The position numbers and the translations under genes were made by a program. Shown here piece by piece: positions 1 to 12,608 of a stretch of DNA of 64,000 nt. Source of the stretch: Carettochelys insculpta (taxonomy: Eukaryota; Chordata; Testudines; Carettochelyidae); the NCBI RefSeq assembly GCF_033958435.1, contig NC_134137.1, positions 225,597,501 to 225,661,500 on the forward strand, read 5' to 3'. The first letter of the stretch is position 1. Each line of letters opens with the position of its first letter. The notes beneath the pieces were generated by a model, which did not search any database, was not told the DNA's origin, and was given only the letters and a program-made list of their open reading frames with translations.

Positions 1-1009
1 TCTTTCTTGAGAGAGAAGACGGAACTGATCTTTTTAAGTCCTCCAAAAAAGGAGTTTGCATATAGTTGGAGATTCCTGCCCATGATCAGCTAACTTGCTG
101 TGGCTGAGCAGTTAGGTAGCATCTGAGGATAGGGGCAAGGGCTGTGCGTGACAAGGGGCAGCAAGGAACAGATGCTCTACTTGCGGGCTGAGGTTACCAA
201 AGGTTCATAGGCTCAGAAGTCTGAGGAGAATCTGTAGTTCCTTGCTGTACACACTGGACTGAGAAGGCTGGTCTATACAACGATAATTTTATAGGCTAAA
301 TGTGTGGAAGGGACATAGAAATTGACATTTCATTGTATCTAGTCCAGCATTGACCAGTGCCTCAGGCTACAGAGGCAGACAGACAATGTAGTCCTCTCTA
401 GTCCATTTCTCCTGCTGAATATGGATGCAGAGTGATGGAACTTCCTTCATGACTCTCAATCCTGAGCACAGGTAAGCATGAAGGTGTGCAAATATGCCTC
501 TGGGCATAGGGCAGCACCTTTTGACTTCCCATGGAAGCTAGGTTCTCTGTGCACAAAGAGCAGAACAGGCACTTTAATCTGGATTACTTGTGCTTGCAAT
601 TAATAGAAAACTGTGGAAGAAAGAGCAGGGGTGCTGTCTCTTCTGGTGAGCTCTTCCACCTTGAACAGGGTGTGAGACCCACTGAGCCAACCCTCAGACC
701 TTTGTGTCTGATAGAAGCCATTTCAAGCCAGGAGGGGCAGCAGCAGCCAGGGGAGATGACAGCTTGTGCAGGATTCATGGACAAGATGGGGGATGGAGTA
801 CCCAGCTCTGCGCTCCCAGAAATTGCAGGGCTGCACGCAGAGGCAGCCCGCCCTCTGTGCAGCACCCTCAGAGCCCCATGGCACAGTGCTTCGGCAGCAA
901 TTTAAAGAGTCCAGGGCTCCTGCAACAGCAGTGGTGGCCATAGTAGCGGCAGAAGCTGAAAGCCCTGGGCACCTTTGAATGGCTGAGCTGTGGGGCAACT
1001 ACCAACTTT
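1..1009. other. Intergenic, no recognised feature
   Basis: Several short overlapping open frames on both strands at 531-998 share the same DNA and show no family motif. I see no gene, tRNA or clear repeat here. Confidence 0.5.
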
Positions 1010-1441
1010 GGCTATGTCTAACCAGCAGTGTTGTTTTGGAATAAGCTATTCCAGAAGAGCTGTTCCGAAATAACATATTTTGAAACAGTGAGTCTACACA
1101 CAAAATACATATTGAAATAACTTTCAACTGTTTCAAAATAGGGCATCCACACACAACAGAGTCTATTTCAGATATGAGCCACTGGACACACTCCGTCTTA
1201 TTTCAAAATAGCCCCTGTTCCCTGTCTGCACAGTCCCTATTCTGAAATATCTGTTTCAAAATAGGTGCTATTCCTCGTAGAATGAGGTTTGCAGAATTCG
1301 AAATAAGCCAGCTGCTATTTTAAATTCATGAACATGAAATAAATTTATTTCAAAATAGTGTTTTTGCTGAGTAGATGCTCACAAATTTATTTTGGAATAG
1401 CGGAGGTTATTCCGAAATAACTTGTATGTGTAGACACACCC
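1010..1441. mobile_element. MITE-like inverted-repeat element, GGCTATGTCTA end
   Basis: The left end GGCTATGTCTA and a right end GTGTAGACACACCC flank about 430 bp rich in TTCCGAAATAA and TTTCAAAATA motifs that pair with each other, the mark of a non-autonomous foldback DNA element. No coding capacity is visible. It directly abuts another element of similar ends at 1443. Confidence 0.5.
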
Positions 1442-1442
1442 T

Positions 1443-1844
1443 GGCTATGTCTACACTACAGAGTTCCTTCGAAAGAAGCTTTAACTAAAGCGTGCATCCG
1501 CACACAAAAAAGTGGCTCAAAAGAGTGATCTGCTCTTTCAAAAGAGAACATCCACAGAGCCCCAAAAGAGTGATCTGCTCTTTTGAAAGAATGGGCCAGG
1601 GATCGAAAACAGAGACTGTTCCTTCGAAAGAAGGGCCTTGCAGAGCATCTACATGTTTTTATTCAAATCAGCTTTTGCAAAGGGGCACTCTTCCTGAAAG
1701 GGGAAAGGAAGAGTGATTTCAAAAGGAAAATCACATTCTTTCGATTTACTTTTGAAAGAACACTTTGTGTGTGTGCAGATGCTCCATGGGCTCTTTTGAA
1801 AGAGCCCCCTTCTTTTGAAAGAACTTGCTAGTGTAGATGCAGCC
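1443..1844. mobile_element. MITE-like inverted-repeat element with TTCGAAAG/CTTTTGAAAG arms
   Basis: GGCTATGTCTACACTA at the left and TAGTGTAGATGCAGCC at the right are imperfect terminal inverted repeats. Arms contain repeated CTCTTTTGAAAGA and its complement. Flanking trinucleotides are CCT and TCT, compatible with a mutated 3-bp target duplication. It is non-coding. Confidence 0.6.
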
Positions 1845-2760
1845 TCTGTGTGCCCCCCTCCATCATCGGCGGGTCTGATAACACCCCTAGTTCCAGCATT
1901 TATGATCTCAAATCTGCTTCCATCCTCTCAACAGACAGGCACAGATTTACCATCTGTCACGTTTTTTTATTTCCTACTTCTACAAAGTAGAGCCATGTTC
2001 CATCCTGGAAATGGCAACGTTAGCAATTTCCATTCTGGAGCCTTTTTTCCTTTTTACCTCTGTGTGGTAGGCTATGTTTGTGGCAACTCCTTTCCCCCAC
2101 TTCCTCCTTCCCCTCTAATATCATACCCTGGAGGGCAGATACTGTATGCTGTTCATGCTGCTTTTTGTCCCAGTCTTGATTGAAGTAGATCAGTTCAGTA
2201 ACTAAAGATTTGATTCTGATGGAGTTTTCTGAGCAGGTAACTGTGGCATAAATCTATAACAGAAAATTGGCCCAATCCTGCATTTCTTCAATTACCTTTT
2301 TTAGATGCCTGCACAGCTGGTTGATGCCAGGCGATAAACAGCAGATCTAATGTGCTTTAATGAATTTATACTATGGAAGATTTGAGAACCAGTTCTCTGG
2401 GTAGCCTGTATGCTACATACTTCCTTCACAAGGCCCAGTAGTCTCAGCAGCAGAAATGTTCATCAGGCATATCATTTCTTGCTTCCTGGAATAAATGTCG
2501 TCTTCACTAGATCCTAGCGGTCACTTTTACAGCTAACAGACCTTACCTGCCATGTTTTGCCCGTTGCTAAAGAATTAACACTGCCTACTTTCCCCTTTTT
2601 AATGTCAGTTCTATGTCTGGCAACAAAACTTCATTTTCATTATTTTATTAATCATTCATTCAACAATCATTCTCCAGTGAAAAAAGTAGGGTATTTACTA
2701 CCCCTATGCCATAAGGCATTTGCTACAGATAACTAATTTTTTTTACTTAGTGCAATAATC

Positions 2761-3130
2761 GGGTTACCATATTGGAACTTTCAGAAAAGAGGACACCCCT
2801 GCAAGAGAGTATATCTGTGTTAGTATCTACCAACTCATGTTGTATCAATGTGTTATAGTATATATAGTACATACATACATCTCTCATAGAGCTGAAAGAA
2901 CCTCAAGATGATTGAGTCCAGTCCCCTGCCCTCTCGGCAGGACCAGGCATCATTCCTGACAGATTTTTTTTTTTAAATCTATTTGCTCCAGACCCCAAAA
3001 TGGCTTCCTCATGGATTGAGCTCACAACCCTGGATTTACAAGGTCCATGCTTAAACCACTGAAATACTGATACAGATATACTCCCCATTTTATGTGTCCT
3101 CTTTTTGTGAAAGGTCATGTGTGGTAATCC
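2761..3130. mobile_element. Short inverted-repeat DNA element with a SINE nested inside
   Basis: GGGTTACCATA at the left and TGTGGTAATCC at the right are inverted. Just inside both ends lie AAAAGAGGACAC and GTGTCCTCTTTTT, extending the inversion. A sister copy at 59937-60116 has the same ends but only about 180 bp, so most of the middle of this copy is a later insertion (about 2883-3066). Confidence 0.6.
2883..3066 (-). mobile_element. tRNA-headed SINE with CR1-like tail
   Basis: Read on the minus strand, the 5' part has a tRNA-like head (AGTGGTTTAAGCATGG, then GGGTTGTGAGCTCAATCC, a B-box-like segment). The other end resembles a CR1 3' end (CATAGAGCTG, CCCCTGCCC). This arrangement matches turtle-type SINEs that borrow the CR1 tail for mobilisation. 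It is about 180 bp and decayed. Confidence 0.5.
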
Positions 3131-3844
3131 TATGCTATAAGGATGCTAACCTTGATTCCCCAAGAGACTGAAACATTTGCCTATCTGTGGCCATGTGAGC
3201 ATGACCATTGACTCTGGTGAGGTGGCTGATATAGTTAAAGATATGCATGTTAAGTCACATTTTATATCACCAGAAGTGACTCCCTGCTAGATGATATTTG
3301 CCATGCAGAAGTAGTGTATGACATTACTATAACCAAAGCCATTTCCCTGGCACTCAGGGGGGCGATGGGAAGGCCCATTAGGTAAGAGTTCATACGTTGC
3401 CTCTGAAAGTAGAGGAACTGAGCAGAATAATCAATCGGTATAGCACATCAGTGATAGCAGTGTCCTCTGGAGGCATGCATTTGATGCAGGTAAGATCAAA
3501 GCCCATCTCTGCATCTTGGCTGTTGCTCAAGGTGCAGTGTCAGCCTTTGGACCCAGCATCTTAACAAGGAGCTTATGATCAAGAACACTCGTGGTATTTA
3601 ATTATGTCCCAAATAATGCCTAATGCCTCTTTCTCTTTGAGAATAATTCCTCTCGGCCTTTGATAATGTTCTGGAAACAAATGTCATGGGGTTTGCCTTT
3701 CCTTCTTCACAACCAACATGGGCACTGACAGCTACGGCTCCTGCTGAACAGGCAACATCTGCTAATGGGAGGGAAAACGCTGGATGAAAAGCACCAATAC
3801 ACTAGAACTATTCAGTTTTACTTTTTGCTTCCTTGAAAGATTTA
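3131..3844. other. Intergenic, nothing recognised
   Basis: No convincing open frame, repeat end or RNA gene was seen in this stretch. Confidence 0.5.
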
Positions 3845-4135
3845 GGCCACGTCTACGTTACCCAAAAGACCAACCTGCTCCAGGTCGATCTGGGGTTCGA
3901 TTTCGTGCATCTGGTAGGGATGCACAAAATTGACCAATTGGGTTGGTGGTCGACCACTGTATTCCTCACTACCGCAAGGAGTAATGGAGATTGGCAGGAG
4001 AAACTCTCCGATTGACTTTCCTCAGTGAGGGCAGCCAGGTAAGTCAATTGCAAATGAATCAATTCTAGCTACACAATTGCTGGAGCTAGGATTCTGTATC
4101 TGCAATTGACTTACTTTCCTAGTGTAGATCTGGCC
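3845..4135. mobile_element. MITE-like element with TTA target duplication
   Basis: GGCCACGTCTACG at 3845 and GTGTAGATCTGGCC ending at 4135 are terminal inverted repeats. TTA lies directly outside both ends (3842-3844 and 4136-4138). A TTA/TAA 3-bp duplication is the hallmark of PIF/Harbinger-type elements. The element is 291 bp and non-coding. Confidence 0.7.
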
Positions 4136-5369
4136 TTATTCTGCCTGTCAAACAAACCCCATTTCCTAACACTTAATCCAGCTAGTGGGGCTGCTTATTG
4201 CTGGTATATTTGGAACAACAGCTCCATAACAGCTACCGTTGCCTAAAAAAGATCTCCATTCTGAAAGTGTTTGGCAGCAGAATGGGCAAATCTTGGTTTA
4301 GACAAGCCCCCAAAAATACACTTTCTCCGAGGTTAGACTGTTCCTGTGAGTTCGCAGCACTGAGTTAGGACTGACAGGAAACCTGGCTCTCTCATGAGAC
4401 ATCTGGTCCCGCCTGCGTCTGTTTGGTCTTGAACTGTCACTCTTTCTCGGGGTATGTTGGCACTTTTCTTTTGGAAAAGAAGCACAGATACATGAAAATT
4501 AAAACTGGCCCCCAGGCTGCAACATTCTGAAACAGACCTGAAGTTTAAGGAGTCTGGTAGGGCCCGTGGCAGACATGAAGATCGGGTGAACAGTTGGGAT
4601 TTAGGCCTTGCACTAACATTGAGATCAGAGGTTGGGATTGTGCCTATCTCTAAAAATGAAACACGTAACAGAATTTCCCGTTCTCCCCACGCCACCCCCA
4701 GCCAAGAAGGTTCTGCATGAGTGTGGGACAAAAGTTTTGTTCTGCATTTATTTAAACTGGTTGTGTCTGTTCCTGTTCACAGCCAAAGTAACTGCTGGCT
4801 GGTCTTTCTCTCTAAGACGGCAGGCAGAGTCGTGCCTTAGCATAAATGTGTTCGGTACCCCAGGAACTAGCCTGAATATCATATTGGCCGTCTCCAAATT
4901 GTTTCTTGTGAACAGAACCCAATGTAAGGAACCCTGCCCCCCTGCATACACCACTAAGGCTGGGACACATCTCTCCAGAAAGGAGTCACACAGAGCTAGG
5001 TATGAAGCTCATGGGCAGGGGCTGCAGGCCAGCAGGATCCACAGCACATCCATAGGGTTGGAGAGCAAATAGCAGAGGATGTAGTGAGAGGAGGGTGCCT
5101 TACAGGAAGTTTTGGGGGAAGGCAGAGGGTTTTTCTTCCCTGCTGACTCACTCCCTGGAGGTGTTCTCTGCCCCAAGGGCACACACCACTGAAAGCTGCA
5201 ACTTGGAGGTACCTGACCATCCAGGCCCTAGGAGTGGTGTTAACCCTTAGGACAGGTGTGCTAGAGGAGGTGAGCTGTGGTCTCGCAATCCCGTGTTCTT
5301 TAAGTCTTTATTTTCTGTCAGTCCATCTCTTCAAACTCTTCAGTGAAGTTGTCTTCACACACACACTTT
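4136..5369. other. Intergenic, nothing recognised
   Basis: Overlapping short frames on both strands (4333-5072) have no recognisable motif. I see no repeat boundary here. Confidence 0.4.
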
Positions 5370-5460
5370 TCTTGGGTCAAGATCACTACTCCCCTTTTAC
5401 AAGGGAGAGACTTGCCCAAAATCACTCAGAAAATCAGTGGCAGGGTAAGGACTAAAATGG
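5370..5460 (-). repeat. MIR-like SINE relic
   Basis: CCCCTTTTACAAGGGAGAG, ACTTGCCCAAAATCACTCAG and AGTGGCAGGG form the conserved MIR core read in antisense. It is a short, old fragment. Confidence 0.5.
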
Positions 5461-6403
5461 AGAGCACCTGTCTCTGCGTCGCAAGATCGTCCCTTTTCCT
5501 CATGGGCACGGCACCCTGCAGGAACTTCAGCAGGGTTGTGGTGTCGGGGCTGGAAAGGGATAGGTACGCTCCTTCCCTGCCCCATTTTGCTAATGAAATC
5601 CTGCCTCCTGGCATGCAGCATCCTTCCCTGCCACTGGCTTTTCAGACAGCCAGATCCAGCAGAGTTTAGGGAAGAAAATACTGCCACTCAGCTGAATCTC
5701 ATTTCCTCCCCTGACTCCCAAGCTGTGGTGTCCCATTCTGGAACTGTACTTTTGGGGCTTGTCTTAAATCCCCTACGTTTTGTGCAGCCCAACCAGGCAG
5801 AAGATAGTCCTAGTCGGAGCAGCTCCTCAGCCCTCTACCAAGCACAGAGCGACATTTCGGCGGCTGACTCTGTGGAATGAGATGCAAAAGAACTGGGCAG
5901 AGAGGAGCAGCAAGCCGAGACCAAGCTGTTGCTGAGCACCACGAATACAGCAGCAGGCATGAATTATGCATTCCTCATTTGAAGGGCACTTGGCCTCATC
6001 AGTAATGAAGGCTCATCGCTCTGCCTTCAGCGTTGCATCCCCATCGCCAGCAGTTGCGCAATTCTGGAGAGCTGCATGGGTGTCCTCAAGGGGCTTGCGG
6101 GGTGGGGACGGGCAGCGAGGCTGCAGAACCTAGGCTGCTGTGCCACACTGCAGAAAGTTCCTGAGCATATGAGATGTGAACCTGCACAGCCCCCAGGGTG
6201 CCCTGCCAGCAGCACTGCTCCTTATGCCCATACGGATGCACATGGTACAAACATGCACCCAGAAATGAAGGCTCCCAAAATTACTGGGAGTTTTTGAAAA
6301 TTTTGGCTTGAGCAGGCGACTTTGCATTAATAGATCCCAGACTTGTACATTGGGTGGTCGGGTAATATTGTAAATGACTCTTCCATGCAGGGTACAAGTC
6401 TAG

Positions 6404-7093
6404 GGCTGTGTCTACACGTGCACGCTACTTCGAAGTAGCGGCACTAACTTCGAAATAGCACCCGTCGCGGCTACACGCGTCGGGTGCTATTTCGAAGTTA
6501 ACTTCGACGTTAGGCGTCGAGACGTCGAAGTCGCTAACCTCATGAGGGGATCAGAATAGCGCCTTACTTCGACATTGAATGTCGAAGTAGGGACCGTGTA
6601 GACAATCCGCGTCCCGCAACGTCGAAATTGTGGGGTCCTCCATGGCAGCCATCAGCTGGGGGGTTGAGAGATGCTGTCTCTCCAGCCCGTGCGGGGCTCT
6701 ATGGTCACCGTGGGCAGCAGCCTTTAGCCCAGGGCTTCTGGCTGCTGCTGCTGCAGCTGGGGATTCATGCTGCATGCACAGGGTCTGCAACTCGTTGTCG
6801 GCTCTGTGTATCTTGTACTGTTTAGTGCAAGTGTGTCTGGGAGGGGCCCTTTAAGGGAGCGGCTTGCTGTTGAGTCCGCCCTGTGACCCTGTCTGCAGCT
6901 GTGCCTGGCACCCTTATTTCGATGTGTGGTACTGTGGCGTGTAGACGTTCCCTCGCAGCGCCTATTTCGATGTTGAACATCGACGTTGCCAGCCCTGGAG
7001 GACGTGTAGACGTTATTCATCGAAATAGCCTATTTCGATGTCGCCACATCAAAATAGGCTACTTCGATGTAGGCTTCACGTGTAGACGTAGCC
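6404..7093. mobile_element. 690-bp inverted-repeat DNA element (family A, copy 1)
   Basis: The ends are GGCTGTGTCTACACGTG and CACGTGTAGACGTAGCC, followed inward by TTCGAAGTAGC-type and TATTTCGATG arms that pair. The centre has a GC-rich segment with a CAGCAG run and CCAGAAGCCCTGGGCTAA in complement. Copies 2 (26395-27105) and 3 (58136-58857) carry the same centre in the opposite orientation. No transposase frame is visible, so it is non-autonomous. Confidence 0.75.
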
Positions 7094-7799
7094 TGGGGCA
7101 TTGTCTGCACTAAACAATTAAACCAACTTAGGTTAAGACAAGCTCAGCCACCCCCTTAATTGATGCAGTTTTTCATGTCCATTCTACTGTCCTTTCGCAG
7201 TGGGACACATCCTCCCCAGGAGCACTTCCACTGACTTACAGAGATGGTTGGGGAGGCAATGCAGTGCTGGCAGGCAGTGGAAGTAACAGTGTCTAACCAA
7301 TTCTGTGTTGCCCTAACTACTCCGCCGTAAGCCCCACGCCTCCTGTGGAGTTGCGTTGGTGCAGTTGGGAATTTACATTGGTAGGAGTGAGGCTGTCGTT
7401 TGTACGCAGACATAACTAGGTAAGCTGCCTTACGTCAGCCTGGCTCTGTTGTGCAGACCTAGTCTAAATTTATGATCTCCAGGGCAGACTGCGATGCCCA
7501 CGTTTCCTCAGGCTCTTTCCAGATGATTGTTCCCTTTCTGAGATGGTGGGCTTTTAAAATCTCCTCAGCAGCTCCCCAGTTTGCCTCCACCATTAGCTCT
7601 GCCTTCCATCAATTCTCATCCCCTCCTTGGGCTTCTCTCATTCTTCCCCACCCACTTCCTCTTCCTGCTGGGGGTCAGAGAATCCATTCTGCTCCGCCAC
7701 AAGTGAGAAGTGTGTGTCAGAGAACAAGTAGGTGCTCCATGTGAGCCGGAGTCACCCTCCAAAGGCAGATCAATGCCAGTCCTGATGTGCAGCCTCACA

Positions 7800-7960
7800 G
7801 GTCACCTTTCTGTGACTCAGTTTCCCCCCATCTGTAGAATGGAGAGGATGAGGTGGAACTCCTGCGCCAGTAGATTGAAGGGTTAATTAATGTCTGGAAA
7901 GTGTGATGTGGTTGTGAAGTGGTAGGAATGTGCTCTCTATTATCATTATTAGTATTTATT
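7800..7960 (+). repeat. MIR-like SINE relic
   Basis: GTGACTCAGTTTCCCCCCATCTG followed by AGAATGGAGAGGATGA and a TTAATTAATGTCTGGAAAG stretch follows the MIR core and 3' part in sense orientation. Confidence 0.55.
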
Positions 7961-8084
7961 TTATATGATCCCATTTCCTGTATTCTGCTGCCTCCACATT
8001 GTTTTTTTCCAGCCCTGGCCTTGCCAGTCCAGCCTCTGCCTTGCATGTGCATGTGGCAAAGCGGGTCTTTGCCCACAAAAGCTT

Positions 8085-8190
8085 ATGCTCTGATAAACCT
8101 GTTGGTTTCTAAGGTGCCACAAGACTTCTCATTGTTTTTGCAGATACAGATTAACATGGCTACCCCTCTGATACTTGCTCTGATTGTTAG
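8085..8190 (+). repeat. Foldback-family repeat arm (AAGCTTATGCT..GGTGCCAC..ATACAG)
   Basis: AAAGCTTATGCTC, TTTCTAAGGTGCCACAAGAC and GCAGATACAGATTAACATGG recur at 33895-33975, 47834-47984 with 52370-52445, 55299-55465 and 60121-60542. The uninterrupted CTGTTGGTTTCTAAGG here shows the empty target of the larger insertion at 47985. The family name was not determined. Confidence 0.6.
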
Positions 8191-8199
8191 TGTACAGTA

Positions 8200-9514
8200 G
8201 TTGGAAAGAGGATGGACTAGAAGGATACCCCTTCCACTGTCACGCTCCAGCCTGGCTCTCCCTAGCCTTGGCCTTGGCTTCTGAGTATGCTTCCAAGCCA
8301 TCCTCAAGACCACCCTGTAACTCACGTTACCCCAGCACTGCCACCTAACCTAGATCTCCTGAGCACGGACCCATACTCCAGTGAGGTGCCTACCCTTGTA
8401 CCTGACCCCACGAAGCAATGAGACTAGCGGTGCTGCACACACTGCAGGCCTCCCTAGCCTGGGTATAAACAGCAATGGAACCGGTGAGGCCTGGCTCAGG
8501 CAAGTAGAGTTAAGGCATGCCACTAGGTGTGTACCTGGCTCCATACCCTGCAGGCTTGCTACATGCTCAGGCAGCATCTCCCCCATCTAGGCTGCCATTT
8601 TCCATAGGGTCGTGTCTCACAGCTGTGTTCCCTGCTGCTCTAGTCTTTCCCCACCTCACGGAAAGGGCTCGGTAGTGGGCACAGATTCTGGCTGTCAGCA
8701 GCAGGTGGAGAAAGGCCGAGCAGCTTTTCTGCTGCCGAGACAGTTTCTTTGCCTTCCCACCCCCATCACCAGAGCCTGTCCCTAATATGTGTAGCTACAT
8801 ACCTCAGTGCAGACATGGCATGGCTTTTTTTTCCACTGGAACCCCTGGAAAAACATATTGAACGTGCTGCTGCAAGTGGTGTGCACTGCAACTTTAACTG
8901 AGCTTACTTTCAACCCCGGGAACCTTTAGGCTGGTCCCTAAAGCTGAGTTGCCCGCTACTGATATTGCATTTGAGTAGCAGAAACTTTTCTGGGAGCTAA
9001 ACAGGCTGGTGATGGTCGACAGCGGAGCAGTCAATTGCACCAGATGCTCTGAGCTACAGCTAGATCCTTCTTACTGCTCAGTGCTACACAAAACTAGGAA
9101 ACAATCAAATCCCGCTCCAGAGGGGGTACGTGTACACACACACACACACATACACAAAACAGAAGATTGATGGGTGAAATTAAGCAGAGAGATGTGTAAT
9201 TGGAAAACAGCTCAAGAAGGTTACAAGCAGCATATTGAAAGCATCCATCAGGCGTCTAGCTAATGTTGTTACAAGTGCATAATAAAAACAGAGACTGCAG
9301 CAGATGCTAGGAAAAGAGGGGGAGAGACAAGGAGAGTTGGAAAGGGAAAAAAAGCAAGGGATGTAGAGATAGAACATAATAAATAATGCAATTTGTATTA
9401 CAGCAATGCCTACTGGCCCCTCGCAGAGTCAGGACAAGAGCTATGAAAATGCACAGTAGGAGGGAGTCCTCTCCCAGTACAACTTACTGCCCAGAAGTGC
9501 TGGGTGAATGCGTG
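8200..9514. other. Intergenic, includes a CA microsatellite
   Basis: The only structure seen is a short CA repeat at about 9133-9150. Complementary short frames at 8350-8590 show no family motif. Confidence 0.4.
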
Positions 9515-9580
9515 GTACAGAAGATCAGACTAAGTGATTGTCATGATCCCTTCTGGCCTTATGAGCTCTGTATTTCATGT
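9515..9580 (+). repeat. SINE 3' tail relic
   Basis: AAGATCAGACTAAGTGATTG, TCATGATCCCTTCTGGCC and TTATGAGCTCTGTATTTC match the CR1-like tail of turtle-type SINEs. Another tail of the same kind is at 52490-52556. The head is not recognisable. Confidence 0.5.
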
Positions 9581-11689
9581 AAGAAAATACACTACAAATG
9601 GGCATCGTAAAGGAAAAGGACGGACTGGGGGGGGGAAGTAATAGTGCTGGTAACACACAGCTACATAGATTAGCTGTGTGCACAAACTGATGGTCCCAAC
9701 CCAATTACAGACTGTTTTTAATTAAAAATGTAAATGAGAGCATTGAGTAGATCTCAGTTGCTCCCCCCAGGTTTCAGTTTGACCATTAGCAATCTCCCCC
9801 AGGCAACATGATATAAATGGGTTTGTGAGGTGTCAGGAGAAGGGCTGGGTGCTGGTTTCACTGGCTACCTGGGGGAGGGTATCCTATGCCAAAGGGGCAA
9901 TGCAGAAGAAACTCTGCCAGCCCCTGGGAGAGAAGGGGATGTGCAGGTGATCAGGACTATCGTTGTTGTCAGGGTGGGTGGAGGAGAACTCTAGTCCGGG
10001 GCAGATAAAAACACGCAGCTGTGGGAAAGGGGAGTGAATGTTCTCCATCTTGCCCTCTTTCAAGGAAGGAGAGGAAAATCTGTGAGAGAAGAAATAATGT
10101 GTTCGACCTCGGGGAGGGTGAAAAGCAGAACCCTCTGTGATGCTCACTATGAGCTTGACTGTGCTGGTCTTGTGCAGTGCTCAAGCTCTGTAATACTTGC
10201 GCACTGTGGAAAACGGGTAACGAAAGGATGAGGCTATAGAATGGTGGTCGCCAAACTTTTGAGGGCTGTGACCTCCATGCCCCTGTCTGTTCCCCACAGA
10301 GCCAGGAGCAGGCCGTGGCTGGGGGGATGCAAACATGGGTAAGTGGGCGGAGGCTGAAGCCACAGGGATGGGACCAGGGTCCAAGCCACAGCCAGAAGCC
10401 AAGGCTAGGGGCAAGGAAAGGAGCAGAGTTGCACCTAGGCCATAGTGGTGGCCAGTAGCCAGGCCTGCATCTAGCTGTGGCTCCACTTCTGGACCCACCC
10501 GGCCTCCAGCTTCCACCTTGAGTGAGAGGTGAAGCTGGGACCAACATCTGGGCAGCGAGAGGCTGTGTGGGGCTCTCTTCCGCCTTCCAGCTCCCATAGA
10601 GATACACTGAACCTCTGTCAGACTGATCCCAGGCTGTGTCCAAGCTTTCCCTTCCACACAGGCCTCTGCTGTTTGAGTGAAGAGAAAGGTCTTGCAGCTG
10701 GCACTTCCGTCAGGTCCGTTATCCTCACTTTGGACCCCGCTACTAGAAGGTGACCTGGCCTCATGTATTGAGGCAGTAAGTTATTCTGTCTTCCTTTAGA
10801 GCAGCACTTGCTGTTGGTGCTCCACAATAGAGAGGGGCCAGCAGCGGATGCCGGAGCTCAGGTGACAGCCTAGCATCCTGTCTCACGCATCTGAGATCTA
10901 TGGCTTGTCAGCATTCATAATGTGAGGCAGGGAAACAGCCCCCTGCCTCACTTCTGTGTTGGCATTGTTTATTATTATTTATGAGTAGCAGACTCACCCA
11001 GTTTGGCCTGGATCCGGGGCTGTCCTGAGGCACTGGGGGCTGTGTAGCCCACTGGTCATCTTCTCCCTGGGGCAGGACTGGGGCACCCGGGCTGCCTGCT
11101 GGCTTCCCCACAGGGCTGGCTGGCCTGGGATTCGGGGAGGCCACATGGCCTTGTTGGCAGCTGCTGTCTGGGTGGCCTGGGGGAGCAGGGACTGTGCTCT
11201 CGGCCAGCAGCTGCTTCCCGGGACTAGGGGACTTGCTGGCCTCTCTGTGGTCATTCATGAGTATAATTGCCCACACACACACTTACTGCCCCCCTATGGT
11301 CATTTGTAAGTGTAACTGTCCCTCCTATCATACCCCTCGCTTTCTGGTCAATGTGAAACAATCTCATTCCAGGCACAGCCCATTATCCTGGCACAGCCAA
11401 ACCCTGACCTTGCTCTAAGATGGTAAGAGGAAGCTGCATAGCCAATTTGGTGGTCCTAGCACTTACCATTTAGGAGGAGCTCTTGAGCAAACAGACTCAA
11501 GGATGGACACACAGACAGACAGTTGCACAAACTCTCTGAAATATGTAGCAGATTGTTTAAAAGTAATAGAAAGGTTGAAGATTTGGTCCCGGGAGGACTA
11601 ACAAACCTACAACACTTACCATTATTCCCCTAGCTAATTCTGGTGCTCACGTGGACCCTGTTGCTAGAGCATTGCCATGCCTCACAGTC
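9581..11689. other. Intergenic; possible decayed hAT end at about 10243
   Basis: GTGGTCGCCAAACTTTT at about 10243-10260 resembles a hAT-type terminal sequence, but no matching right end or duplication was found. Overlapping frames at 9969-10657 are low-complexity and unlikely to be genes. Confidence 0.3.
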
Positions 11690-11830
11690 TTTAAGACTTT
11701 TATTCTCACAGCACCCCTGTGAACTAGGGTAGCGTCATTATCCCCATTACAGATAGAAGGAACTGAGGCACAGGAAGAGTGAGTGACTGGCCCAGAGTCA
11801 CATGAGAAATCTATGGCAGAGAAGGGACAT
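11690..11830 (-). repeat. MIR-like SINE relic
   Basis: TATCCCCATTACAGATAGAAGG, AACTGAGGCACAGGAAGAG and TGACTGGCCCAGAGTCACATG with TCTATGGCAGAG give the MIR core in antisense. It is the clearest MIR copy in the window. Confidence 0.7.
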
Positions 11831-12040
11831 GCACCCAGTTCTCTCAGCTAATGTGCTAAGTGCTGGACTCTGTGTCTTCCCAGTCTTCTACCATACTGGT
11901 ATCAGGACACTGCCCCTCCATGGGCTCTTCAGCTGGAAGAGCAAGAAGGGGAGCTTGGCCTGTTGGGAGTTCGGGGGGTCAGGCTTACAGCTGCAGCTCT
12001 CAGGACACATGGTCACAGTCAGTGCTTTTATTGCTCAGGG

Positions 12041-12600
12041 CAGAGGTCAGCAACCAAAATAGCAAGAAGAGCCATTTTTCCGAATTCGGTAAAAACCTCA
12101 GTAATTCAAGAGCCACAATGCATGCGAATACGAGATGGTCCTAATAAAGAACATCAAACCGTACTCTTTGGTAACCCCTATTTGAAGAACAGCTCACACA
12201 CAATGATTTGTAATGTGATACATGTTTACTGCAGGATGTTCACAAACTCTTTACATATTCTGTTTCCTCACGCTTTACATGTGTGTTCTTAGTATTGTCT
12301 TCCCGACTTTCACTCCCACACCCACTTCAGTTATGCCAATTTTACTTCATGTTTAATTTCAGTTTTCTTTCTTAAAATACGTTGCCCTTCACAGCAGGAA
12401 TGCCACAAGCCTCCTTTGCCTTTTCAGAATCAACACCTTATTAGTAACACAATCAAAACACAGATACAGTATATCCCACAATGCACTGCACATATTAAAG
12501 GGGGAGTTGTCCAACGTTTTGAGATCACACATCATTTGCTGTTTCAAACGATGTCTCAAAGAGCTGCTTGTGGCTCTGGAGCCGCTAGCTGGAGACCCCG
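12041..12600. mobile_element. Non-autonomous hAT-type element with perfect 8-bp duplication
   Basis: The element begins CAGAGGTCAGCAACC and ends GCTGGAGACCCCG, imperfect inverted ends of the hAT style. GCTCAGGG lies directly before (12033-12040) and after (12601-12608). A second copy of the same element is at 37213-38087. The interior (for example CACACAATGATTTGTAATG) is AT-rich and non-coding. Confidence 0.8.
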
Positions 12601-12608
12601 GCTCAGGG

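Noticed and set aside
9969..10643. 224-codon minus-strand open frame
   Set aside because: It has low-complexity Pro/Ser/Leu composition, overlaps another frame of similar length, and shows no motif, splice signals or CpG support.
10243..10660. Possible hAT element beginning GTGGTCGCCAAACTTTT
   Set aside because: Only one end is visible; no right terminus and no 8-bp duplication could be found.
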